This document shows positions 11,651 to 21,130 of a DNA stretch of 64,000 nucleotides, in pieces. Source of the stretch: Sabethes cyaneus (lineage: Eukaryota > Arthropoda > Insecta > Diptera > Culicidae). The DNA lies in the NCBI RefSeq assembly GCF_943734655.1, contig NC_071354.1:10820001-10884000 (forward strand), in the 5' to 3' direction. The position numbers and the translations under genes were made by a program. Numbering within the stretch: the first letter of the stretch is position 1; each line of letters opens with the position of its first letter. The notes under the pieces are model-generated. The model was not told the origin of the DNA and ran no database searches. It was given only the letters and a program-made list of their open reading frames with translations.

Positions 11651-13560
11651 GGTTTACGCAAATAATTAACTTATCGCAAAAAGTTACAGATTAAAACAAA
11701 CTGCGGGCTTCTGGATTACAGAAATTATTTTGTTATAATTTTAAATAGAAGGTGAGGCACCTGCTCCAGCATGCCCCAGCCTGAGTACGCCAATGGGTCT
11801 GATGACGATGGCTGCGTCCGAAGTGCGACACCCGATGCGATGGTGGTTTTTGGTTTGATGCAGTTCAGAGCATAGCAGGCTTTGCAACTTGATTTTTGCA
11901 TTGATCCGAGTGCTTTTCTAGTTTAATGAAGTTTCAGTTTCCGATGGAGATTATTTTGTGGTTGCAGATTATTGCTGGGGAAAAAATAAAGTGTCATTGT
12001 ACAAAAATCGGCCATAATCCTATCATCAGGGGCGATAGAGTTTACCAAAAAGTTAGAAAGTCGGTGGTAAGTAAAACCATGTAATTTTCGTCAGTAAGAA
12101 AAGAAAGCCTTTCTTCATCTAGAAAAAAAATGCAACCCCGCAAAAAAGAACCACCAACTGGGCACATCGCTACGATTGTAAGCGTTGAATTTTGCAAAAA
12201 TTCTATCATCTCAATTCTCTAACTCTAACACGAACCTCATATTCTCGGCTGTTATTTTTTTCCTTCGTTCTACTGGCTCCGTTCCGAAGTAAATTCCAAC
12301 AACCGCACCCGGCCGCCGCGTCGCTGAGCGAAAACCACCAGTTTTCGGGTAGCACCGCAGCACTACTTCGGCTGCTGCGGGGTGGAAGTTTCCGTCCGGA
12401 GGCACGGCCCAGATATCTGGGTCGCCGCTGCCATCGTTGTTCCGGACCGCGCGGATGAAATCGCGGTTCTTTCACTCCAGCAGCCACACGCTGCTGCTGG
12501 GTCGCGCTTTCGTGCAGAAATCGACCAAGATTTTAGATACAGTTTCGCGAATTGCAAATATTAATGATATTCAAATGAGATTCGGTTTGCCGCTGTTTTG
12601 TTCCGACTCCGAACTTCGTTCGCTTCTTTGAGACGTGAAGCTGGAGGTAGGAATGCAGTGGAGCTTGGTGGTTTGCTACATACATATCAACATAATGATG
12701 ACCGTCTTTGCGCTTTTCTGCCTGCGAAGCAACAGCAACAGTAAGTACCGGGTACCGGTTGGAGTCGTAGCTTTCAGCGGAACAATTTTAGTCAACCTGG
12801 CATCGGCAGGGAGAAGGACCACAAAAAGGCCCAGATTGTCCCTTCGCCTGTGCCTGTTTGCTGTTTTGTCGCCCACCAGCTACAGATTCCACTTGCCCGA
12901 TAAGGATTATAATGTCATTGTCATGGTGAGTGAGTGGAATCGTCGTTATCCGGAATACCTATTTTCTGTGCTAAAAGGTACCCAACCGCAGCAGCAGCAG
13001 GGTGGGTGGGGTGAACGGGTACAGCAAGACAAAACAATAGTCGAGAATGAGGTACTTTTTCCGGAGATCTTGATTAGGAAAAGGCACACAAAAAACGTAA
13101 ACGGCAACCTTTGGGGCTGTTTTCTTCGTCGAGTCGAGATACCTGGTCTGAGCTGCCATCCGGCCCAGCTGGTCACTGCATTTGGAGGCTGTGTGGGAGT
13201 TACCGGTGAGGTTTGCTGACAGCGACAATGATGATCATGATGATGATGCTGACGATGGGCATGCTGGTAGACTAGAAAAGCGAAGGACGTGATAGTGATT
13301 TTGTGGTTCGGTGCTGATTTTTGATAGTGAAATATTTCCGACTGTAACAAAGTGAATCTCTGTGAAAGTTGTTTTTGGTTATGTGAATTGACGGTTGTCA
13401 TGAAAGAAATATCATGTAAGATGAAGCTATTTAATTATCATCTAAATATTGTTCCATTATGTTGTTAATGATACTGACTGACTTTCATGCATTTTCATGT
13501 CTGATTTGAATAAGAAGCAATCAATCTTTGCGAGTGTACTGAGAAAATTTCCTTGAAATG
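11651..13560. other. Island with GC-rich patches, no recognised gene
   Basis: GC-rich patches at 12290-12530 and 12720-13210 allow overlapping frames of 60-194 codons on both strands, none with a recognised domain. The longest, at 12635-13219 plus, is low-complexity in places (polyGln around 12990) and shows no family motif. The patches could be exonic, UTR or regulatory host DNA, but the sequence alone does not decide. Confidence 0.35.
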
Positions 13561-13574
13561 ACACCCAGCCAATA

Positions 13575-13812
13575 AATGTTTATCTTTTTTGGTAATTTCA
13601 TGGTTGCTCCAAATCCTCTCCAACTGTATCACCTCCATTTTTGTCCCTGGGATACACTTGTACCCGATTCTTTACCTGTGGATTGTTGTGATGCCGTCAA
13701 AAATAGCTTCGTTATAATTGCAGGAGACATCTTACAAGACCCTCTACAGGCTCAATTGCGGGTATATTATCAAAACGTACGAGGTGTCATGACCAAAATT
13801 TAGGACCTTTTT
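13575..13812 (+). pseudogene. Non-LTR retrotransposon ORF2 start (APE N-terminus), jockey/CR1-like
   Basis: The frame ends QLRVYYQNVRGVMTKI followed by a stop. The YYQNVRG-x-x-TK pattern is characteristic of the first residues of the APE endonuclease in jockey- and CR1-like ORF2 proteins. Here it is cut after about 20 recognisable residues and joined directly to the RTE-type relic that follows. The upstream 50 residues are not recognised. Confidence 0.6.
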
Positions 13813-13849
13813 TTTTGCTGAAGCAAAGTCTATATCAACCTCCAGCAAG

Positions 13850-14650
13850 AAGTTGTTTGTCCCATGTACAGAAAGGGGTATCGGCTCGACTGCTTCAACA
13901 ATCGTGGCAATACGCTGGTAAACGCCGTTTAAAAGGTATTCTCCCAGATCCTGCCACGCCAGCTGTCACCGATAGCACAAAGTTTCGTAGGGCTTTCTGG
14001 GTGCTCGCACCACTATGGAACTAATTTTTACCATTCAACAGATATTGCAGAAATGTTGGGAGTACAACGTGCCTACGCATCACATCTGTATTGACTGACT
14101 TCAAAGCAGCATACGATACAGTCGATCGAGGTCAACTATGACCCGTTTCTGGGACACTCTCGCGTTTTTTTTTTGAGACGCGCCAAGGAGTTGCACAAGG
14201 TGACAGGTTATTCTGCCCGAAGAGCGGGCATCGAAATGAGAGATTTGAGATTTGCACCAAAAGTAGCCAACTACTAGACTTCACAGATGACTTTTACATG
14301 ATAAGCAGAAACTTTATGACGGCGGTAGCAATCTACGCCAGACAGAAGGCGAAGTTTCGGAGGATTGGGTTAAAAAAATGCGTCGAGGACCAATTACACA
14401 AAAGTAACTGGCTCAAAGGCGATGGTAACGGTTGAAGGCGACGAACTAGAAGTGGTAGATGGGTTCGTGGGGATCGCTGGTAATCGCGGACAACAACACT
14501 AGTAAAGAGATCCAATGGCACATTCAAGCAGGAAATCGAGCCTATTTTACCCTTCGCAAAATTATGCGAACAAGAAACATACGCCGTCATACGAAGCTGA
14601 CAATACCAAGCAGAAACTTAAGTTTTATTACGTTTCTCGGGTGGTTTTCA
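13850..14650 (+). pseudogene. RTE-type reverse transcriptase relic
   Basis: Followed across frames, the plus strand gives PMYRKGYRLDC (13860), then TDFKAAYDTVDRGQL (14095-14140, motif A), then RQGVAQGDRLF (14187-14220). LLDFTDDFYMISRNF (14272-14316) is a degraded FADD box. VEGDELEVVD and EIQWHIQAGNRAYFTLRKIM follow (14430-14570). The order is that of the family. Stops and frameshifts are frequent and part of the fingers region is missing, so the copy is dead. Confidence 0.85.
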
Positions 14651-15358
14651 TGACCAGTTTCATAAAACCGCTAATAACGGGCGGCAGCTAAAATTTTGGA
14701 ATTTATTTCTCAAGCTCTCAAAAAAAGACAACGATACAAGAAGAAGATCTGATTAACCAAAAATAAAGATACATTATAAAACCGCTAACAAATAAAACTT
14801 CCTTTCGACCAAGAGGTCCACCCTAAGAGGGTTTTTGTAACCACTTATAGAGTCAGGCCATAAGCTCAAGTAGGTTTATTACGCTCTGTTGAAAGCAGAA
14901 ATAAAACTGAGAACTAAGAGTGCTTTTAACTGCTTGACGACACCCGCCATAATCTAGTGAAGCTTTTTGCTTTCTTCGACAAAGCTAAAAAGCATAAAGT
15001 TTGCCTCGTAAAAAGCTCAATCACACAGACAGTGTTAATAACTTGAAAATATATAGCTGTGAGCAGAAAAGGTAAAGTTTTACTGTCAGATCATTCTGAT
15101 TGATTTAATTTACAGCGACCATAGTAAAAAGTCCGCATGAATATATAACAAATTTTCAGCAGTTTTTGGCGTTGAGCAGCATATGCGCATTAAATTTTAT
15201 CGTGCATATTGGAATGATGTGTGGCTAAAATTACGGATTAGTCAATCTTAGTTTCTAGCAAAATCGTTCTGACACGGTTCTTGCATTCTGACACGAAAAC
15301 CGATTAACAATAATTTCCTTTCTGCAACTCACAGATCACAGTTTGCTTTTATGAATTA
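14651..15358. other. No gene; contains a SINE 5' fragment
   Basis: AACGGGCGGCAG at 14676-14687 matches the first bases of the SINE family seen at 8064 and 62083, but the rest of that element is absent. The remaining sequence is AT-rich and unrecognised. A piece near 14895-14935 (AGAACTAAGAGTGCTTTTAA) looks repeat-like. Confidence 0.4.
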
Positions 15359-16279
15359 TGGGAGTGTCGCCGTGGTTGGGCCACGTTTTGGCATTCGCCC
15401 ATAACTTTCGTTTCAAAAGGAATTTTGGAAATCTAAATACATCGTTGCAAAGGTCTAAGAATAAGGTATATTTCCGGAAAGTTTTGAACTGATTGCTTGA
15501 AAAATAAAAAAGTCATAGGTATTTACGTGAAGACAAAAAATGTTGTCATAGTCGGGCCATGTTGTACACGTTGGGCCACAGCTGAAAATCTAAGAAATAT
15601 GTATTGAAATTTTATATAGAGACATGAAAAGAATGAGTTCCGTGAACAACGGCTCATATAAGTATAAATACCCTATTTTTAATTGCATTTTTGTGAAATT
15701 TTGGCGATCTTGTAAAATCAATATTGCCACAATGGCCTTTTCCGAAGTGTACAACTACAATGAAAAAACAATAAAAATCTAGGTTTTTATCGTATTAATT
15801 ATGCTTTATTTCATCACATTTTACGTGACTGACATTCTCTAGCGATTATTGCGCTTCTGCGCTTAAAATTATGGTGGCCCAACCATTACAACTCAAGTGA
15901 CCCGACCTGTACAAATAGCGCTTTTTTAATATTTTACCTTAGCCTTCCCAAACACCTTACTGGAGGGGATTTTTCTATTGTCTTCGTGTGCAGCACAACA
16001 CACTTCATACATTTTCAAAATTGATATCGATAATTGCATTTCATAAATCATATGTTGAAGAAAAGATCATTGCGCCTGGTAAACTTTTTTTGTAAGATTT
16101 AGTCACTGCATTCAGTACGGGTGTTTTGAATACACGATTAAAACTCACAATATTGTGGAAAGTTAGCTGTCACAGTAAGAAGTTTTACAATGGTTGTATC
16201 ATAGATATCATGAGTTACTAAAACTGTAAAATCGTGATGGCCCGACCATAACAGTGGCCCGACGATAACGACAGTACCC
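15359..16279. mobile_element. TA-flanked MITE with GGGCCAC subterminal motifs
   Basis: The ends are imperfect inverted repeats: the left end has GTGTCGCC then TTGGGCCAC, and the right end reversed has ACTGTCGTT then TCGGGCCAC. Each end abuts a TA. The motif GGGCCA or its complement recurs inside near both ends. About 920 bp with no coding capacity suggests a non-autonomous Tc1/mariner-like element. Confidence 0.55.
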
Positions 16280-16654
16280 TACTGTTTGGCGACAAAAAAG
16301 GCTAGAAAACGCCAATATGGTCTCGCATAAAAAACGATTCCGGTGTTGAACTGTAATATAGAAGCGATAAATTGACAATCACATTATTATCGCCGAAAAA
16401 AACAAGCAAGTTTTAGTGCAATCAGTATAACACTGTGCTCGACACAGCCATGTTCATTGAATCTTTTTCAGGAAAAAACATTAGTCTACGCCTATTTCTA
16501 TTTTGGGCCGGCACATTCGTTTCGTGGTTGATAAAATGTTTCTTCTGGTTCTGAAAACACGGCAACATATTAGGCCAAATAATTAGAAGTATGCTGAAAA
16601 TACCATCCTCCCATACCAATGCCCTGCAATAATCAAAAAGTGCGAAAATTATAC
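16280..16654. other. No recognisable gene
   Basis: Nothing was recognised on either strand. Confidence 0.4.
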
Positions 16655-17040
16655 GAAAATTGGTAGTGAATCATGTGAAGTGAGTAACGAAAAATGAGTA
16701 GTGGGAAATGAGCAACAAGAAGTCAGATATGATAAATGCGAAATGAGTAGCGAGTAGTGAGAATTGTGAAGTGAAAAGTGGGATGTGGGAAGTGAGTAGT
16801 AAGAAATCAGAAATGAGAAGGGAGAAGTCCATTCCCGATTTCCATAAATAAGAAATGATAAATGAAAAGCGAGATGGGAGAAGTGAGAAGGCATAAGTGA
16901 TAAATGAGATGTAAAAAGTGAGAAGTGAGTAGTAAGAAATAAAAACGTGAGAAGTGAGGTGTGTGTGGTGAGGAAACGTGAGAAGTGAAAGGTGGCTATT
17001 GAGTGTGAAGTAAGAAGTGGGCAATAAGTAGTAAGTTTAA
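16655..17040. repeat. Degenerate AGAAGTGAG / AGAAATGAG simple repeat
   Basis: About 385 bp of short purine-rich blocks such as GTGAGAAGTGAGTAGTAAG. The minus strand stays open in two frames (SLLTSHFSLL-like) because the block contains no stop in that direction. The frames are artefacts. Confidence 0.85.
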
Positions 17041-17404
17041 CCACCCTTAGTCTCCCATTCGACCATTATTGGGCCCAAGTATTGGGCCTGACAATAACAA
17101 TTAGAAGATACCAAAATTATAAACACCATCCAGCATTACACTGTTATGAGAATCGATTTACACAAGGAGGCTCACCGCACAGTCGGATAGAATCAGAAAA
17201 AGTATGCCATAAGAAATAGCATCGGAACTATCAGAAATATCACATCACTTGGCATCGACGCTCGTAACTCGGCAGTCGGAATGGATCTCACCATGGTAGA
17301 TGACGTAGGGCAAAGCGCAAGAAGCGGCATTGAACCACCTCAAGCCTTGCCATCCCGTTTTGGTAATATGCTATGCCATGCAATGGAACCGTACACGACA
17401 GTCG
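17041..17404. other. No recognisable gene
   Basis: The segment lies just beyond the 3' side of the RT relic (minus orientation) and may contain decayed retrotransposon sequence, but no motif is clear. Confidence 0.3.
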
Positions 17405-17737
17405 AACGGATTAGCGAGCCGTATAATGGTCGATACGTTGGATTTGAGTAGCATTGAGCTTGGAGTTAAATATCGCAAGTTGACGAGCATAGTCAAACTC
17501 TCGTCGAAGACAAATTGCTTCAACCTTGGGGCATATCCTCAAGTAAATCTTCAGACCAACAACGAAGGACAAACGAGAACGACTTAGGACTGTAACTAAC
17601 ATCACTGAACTACAGCAGAAGAATAACGGTCCCTGACGAATACCTTGTGGAATTCCAGACGAGGCCGGAAACGCATTGGATTGAAAACTTTCAACCGTCT
17701 TAATCAGTTTATGACCACGAGATAGGAATTGAAACAA
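17405..17737 (-). pseudogene. Jockey-like reverse transcriptase relic
   Basis: The minus-strand frame contains PASSGIPQGIRQGPLFF, matching the GxPQGSxLGPLLF motif B of jockey-like reverse transcriptases. It also has EFDYARQLAIFNSKLNATQI, resembling the helix after the YADD box. The catalytic FADD is replaced by diverged sequence (FVVGLKIYL), so it is inactive. Only about 100 codons remain. The family call is by motif only. Confidence 0.65.
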
Positions 17738-18079
17738 CGTAACACACTGCTGCTAATACCGAGTCTTTCCAATTTAACAATTGCATGAATAATTTTGTAA
17801 AACATCGCAGACAAATTAGTATAGATGACGTCTGTTTGGGAACGATCCCCATGCATTTCGCACAGGATTTAGCTATTATTTTCAGTGTGACAGAAGTGGA
17901 GTCACGATTACAAGCTCAAATATCTTGGAAGTGGGACACAATGACGAGATTCCTCGGTAGTTATTGCCATCATTCCGATCCCCTTTTTTATGAACAGGAA
18001 ACATATGGGAAATTTTCCATGCAGACGGAAATATCCGGCTTGAGCGGGATAGGCTGCTTTTTTAGTCGAGGATTTTAAT
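17738..18079. other. No recognisable gene
   Basis: A 97-codon plus frame at 17785-18078 shows no recognisable family. Confidence 0.35.
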
Positions 18080-18400
18080 GTTGAGGCGGTTGCAAATCCA
18101 GCTAGAAGCAAACGATGCTTACTCTCACACGCGAGTGTGTATAAGAAGCATAGCATCCAACGCTTACACCACTAATGCAAGCGTACGGCAAACAGTCGCG
18201 GATGCTGTGTGCAGACATTTTGCTATCTACACACTTGCGAACGCACAGCCTCATCGCGTCTTTTTCTGCATAGCTTGCTCTCAACGCAAACAACGCGTGA
18301 GCTACCAGCTACCGGTGAGGCCTAGCCGCACACTGCAATACAGATTTGCATTGCTTTTGACGTAGGACTACACCTTTCAGGAAGGTAGCTGATATAGGGG
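18080..18400 (+). repeat. Dispersed repeat 'family X', copy 1
   Basis: This segment shares GCAAGCGTACGGCAAAC (18177) and ATACAGATTTGCATTGC (18338) with the reverse complement of 25940-26070. It continues into GACGTAGGACTACACCTTTC. It lies about 350 bp upstream of the first H2A relic. I cannot name the family. It could be an untranslated part of a retrotransposon or of a histone repeat unit. Confidence 0.5.
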
Positions 18401-18627
18401 GTCATTCCAAAAAATCGAAAAATGCGAGCTTCACGAAAAATGAAAAATTTTGAGCACTTATAGCTTAGCGGTTTCCAGATCGATTTTAAATATTTTTGCA
18501 CCAATCGATCGGATAACTCTAACTCTAACTCGGCAGTTAGACAGCAGTTTGTTCATCTCTTCGTCGCGGTATAAATTGTCGCTTCGTGATTGGTTGGAAT
18601 AATTTCGAATTATTTTCGAATAAGTCT

Positions 18628-18725
18628 TGATACAATTCAGGAACCAACGAGAAAGTTGATGGAAAATTCCATTTAATTCTACAATAACAAAGTTACAAGA
18701 GAATTAAATGGAATCCTACCCCTTC
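18628..18725. repeat. Inverted repeat with a SINE-tail-like arm
   Basis: The arms are CCAACGAGAA...ATTCCATTTAATTCT and its inverse AGAATTAAATGGAATC...TTCTCGTTGATT, separated by ACAATAACAAAGTTACAAG. The left arm matches 27733-27775 (ACGAGAAAGTT, AAAATTCCATT), which follows another tRNA-like element. It could be two tails in opposite orientation or a foldback element. Confidence 0.5.
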
Positions 18726-18749
18726 TCGTTGATTGCTAATTGGTTTGAA

Positions 18750-19037
18750 ACGTCTGCAGTTCTCGGTCGGTCGTATTCATCGGCTGCTGAGGAAAGGAAA
18801 GTATGCTGAGCATGTGTTGGAGCTGGAGCACTCGTTTCGCTGCCGTGATGGAATATCTGGCTGCTGAAGTTCTGGAATTGGCAGGAAATATGCTGCTCGC
18901 GACAACAAAACGACCAGAATTATCGTCACTTGCAGGTGGCCATCCGCAACAACGAAGAGTTGAAAAAATTGCTGTCGGTGTCACTACTGCTCAGAGAAGT
19001 GTCTTTCCGAACATCCAAACTGTTTTGTTGTTGAACG
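18750..19037 (+). pseudogene. Histone H2A pseudogene, copy 1
   Basis: Across three frames the plus strand spells most of an H2A histone fold. The pieces are LQFSVGRIHRLLRKGKYAE, then GAGAL, then AAVMEYLAAEVLELAGN, then ARDNKTTRII, then RHLQVAIRNNEELKKLL, then SVFPNIQTVLL. In a working gene these form the nucleosome core subunit that pairs with H2B. The N-terminal tail (before about residue 23) and the C-terminal Lys-rich end are missing. At least three frameshifts make it non-functional. It lies about 120 bp upstream of an H2B relic on the same strand and 1.0 kb upstream of a second H2A relic. Identification is strong because many consecutive family residues remain. Confidence 0.95.
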
Positions 19038-19160
19038 AAACATATATGTTCATGAAGATTTAAAGAATTTTCGCTCACTGAAATTCAGTTTAATTAGATT
19101 GATTCTAATTGTTCGCTTCGTATTGAATAATTTAAACCGATCATTTCTCGTGCTTCTGTT

Positions 19161-19237
19161 TGCTTGTTGCTGCCGGTTGAGTTGGCCGTCTCGGAAGGTA
19201 CCAAAGCGGTCAACAAACCTATACCAGCTCCAAGTAA
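19161..19237 (+). pseudogene. Histone H2B pseudogene, C-terminal end only
   Basis: The frame reads [18 protein letters not shown], close to the H2B ending [21 protein letters not shown]. A two-base insertion then shifts the frame, after which YTSSK and TAA appear exactly as at the H2B terminus. Three residues (AKH) are deleted in the middle. Nothing upstream of this point is recognisable as H2B. It lies on the same strand as the H2A relic. No histone 3' stem-loop is evident downstream. Confidence 0.9.
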
Positions 19238-20037
19238 ATGTGTTCGGTCAAGCGTCAAAATGAATTGAAAAATAAAGATTGGAATTGTTTTAGTAACATC
19301 TTTTGCAATTTCATGTAAGAATTTGTTCGTTCTTAAAAGAACGGTTTTCGGTAATTGATGAAACTTAGAAAACTTGAAACTTAGGGCTTCTCACTAGGTT
19401 TTCTTTAGCAACACAAATCTATCCATCATCAATGCTACAGTAATACGTAGCATAATTTTTCTTTGGCAGCAAAAGGTGAACGGCTCACTGGTAACTTTGC
19501 TCTTTTGTTCAGACTGAAACTGAAACGCTCCATTTTCTTCAACGTAGATGACGGAATGATGGACCATGAAAAATAGGCGGGACCGATCTTGTCGCTTGCA
19601 GTGGTAAATAACACGAGGTAAGCCGGACAACAGCATTATTCAAACGGTACCAACTCGTATATCAAAGTACAAAAATTATCGTAAATATCTCTTAATAAAC
19701 GCGGAATCGTAAGTAATGCTTCAAAAAGTGCGCCCAAGCTGATTTTCTGTCGTAAATAATGACAGTAACTGACACACATACGAATATTCAGCACAAAATC
19801 GTATAGCAGCACGGAGCGAACCGGGCTTAATCGGATATTATCGTATATAGTTACTTATATAGCTGAAACGCGTATATTTGTTCCTCATCACGTATATCGC
19901 CTCCAAAATAGTACGAATATGCCAGTTTTGCCGCATCAAATACGATTTATTAGCATGTATATATGTATGTAATGCTGATTTTTAACTTTTTTATACATAT
20001 AAAAATGCTAGCTGGGTACTGCCAACATCTCATCGGC
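19238..20037. other. Spacer between histone relics, no gene recognised
   Basis: The minus-strand frame of 80 codons at 19394-19636 has no recognised domain; I compared it by eye with H1, H3 and H4 without a match. AT-rich sequence with TATATGTATG-type text lies at 19850-20000. Confidence 0.4.
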
Positions 20038-20253
20038 ATGTCTGAACGCGGCAAAGGAGAAAACATCAAGGGCAAGCGAAAGTCAAGCTCGAGTCGTGCA
20101 CGTCTGCAGTTCCCGGTCAGTCGTATTCATAGGCTGCTGAGTAAAGGAAACTATTGAAGCTGGAGCTGACTGCCGTGCAGGAATAATTAATTGCGGAAGT
20201 GCTGCTCTCGACAACAAAAAGACCAGAATTATCCTACGTCGCTTGTATTTCAT
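20038..20253 (+). pseudogene. Histone H2A pseudogene, copy 2
   Basis: It starts with ATG and reads MSERGKGENIKGKRKSSSSR then ARLQFPVSRIHRLLSKGNY, followed by a stop. This is clearly the H2A N-terminal tail and first helix. After a deletion removing about 40 residues, another frame gives ALDNKKTRIILRRL, the loop-2 region. The copy keeps the N-terminus that copy 1 has lost, while copy 1 keeps the C-terminal half. The two therefore came from separate H2A sequences or from a duplication with different later losses. Confidence 0.95.
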
Positions 20254-20784
20254 CGTGACCCATGACTATTCACGAATGGCTTCGTCGATCGCAAAGCTGC
20301 TGTGGCTTTCCGGTTGGTTCGTTGCAACAAGCCGTGCCTGGTTTGCGGTTATCGGTACTCCAAGTTACCGAAAAGAGAATTATGTTAAGGCTGTTTAAGG
20401 ACCACGCAACAATTGAAGAGTCTATTATGTTTTCTTATCTAGTTAATACGATAATAATACAGGCAACGAGGGAAAAGTTGAATTTTTCGCCGTTGCGGAC
20501 GACCAACAAATGGCGGGAATAAGTTTTCTGGTCTCGGACGACATTTTTTACCACTTCCAAAACGTCTACAGCTTGTAATTCAGTGTTCTTCTTTTGTAAG
20601 CCGCAGAAAAGTTTTGCGTAAAATTTTCAGTATTTGAAAACTAGCGCGTACCGTGTACCGATTACCAGAGGATTTACTGTTTGGTTTAGTGTGAGTGATT
20701 CGTTTTAATAAAATAGATTCAATCAATTCATAGAAATAACTCCTAAATTTGTTGAGGATTGAACGTATACAATGTTCCTACTTT
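20254..20784. other. No recognisable gene
   Basis: The 86-codon plus frame at 20262-20522 has no recognised motif and is not part of H2A. Confidence 0.35.
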
Positions 20785-21130
20785 GATAAACGTTACGTAC
20801 AACGCATGTAGCATGCATACATGAAGAATTGTATTATTACATATGTGGATACATCCTACTATCGCTACAAAGAGACTTACGTAGTTCTACGTCACCTATG
20901 CGGTCATGTCTTGTGCACAACCCCTCTGATTTTTTCTTTTTCTCTTCATCTAATCTTAACCTCGATTCTACACGACACGCGGGTGGGAGTGCGAGCCCTC
21001 GTGAGTGATCAGTATTATCTGCTCGGGCTGCAATGACGCGCGAGAGTGACCGCGAGCGTGGCTGTTAGCTAAAGTACCCTCGCAAAAACTCGTCGCAGTG
21101 CATGGTTAAATAAGAGCGAGTGTCCGAAAG
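20785..21130 (+). repeat. Dispersed repeat 'family X', copy 2
   Basis: The segment contains GAGTGCGAGCCCTC (20988) and CGCAAAAACTCGTCGCAGTG (21084). Both occur, inverted and in the same relative order, at 25800-25920. GCATGCATAC near 20811 resembles TATGCATAC in that copy. It lies about 0.5 kb downstream of H2A relic copy 2. Confidence 0.75.

Noticed and set aside
12635..13219. 194-codon plus-strand frame as a host gene
   Set aside because: No domain or recognisable composition; antisense frames of similar length exist over the same GC-rich DNA. Kept only as part of an unassigned island.
19394..19636. A third histone (H1, H3 or H4) between the H2A copies
   Set aside because: Its 80-codon frame does not match the conserved parts of those histones on either strand.
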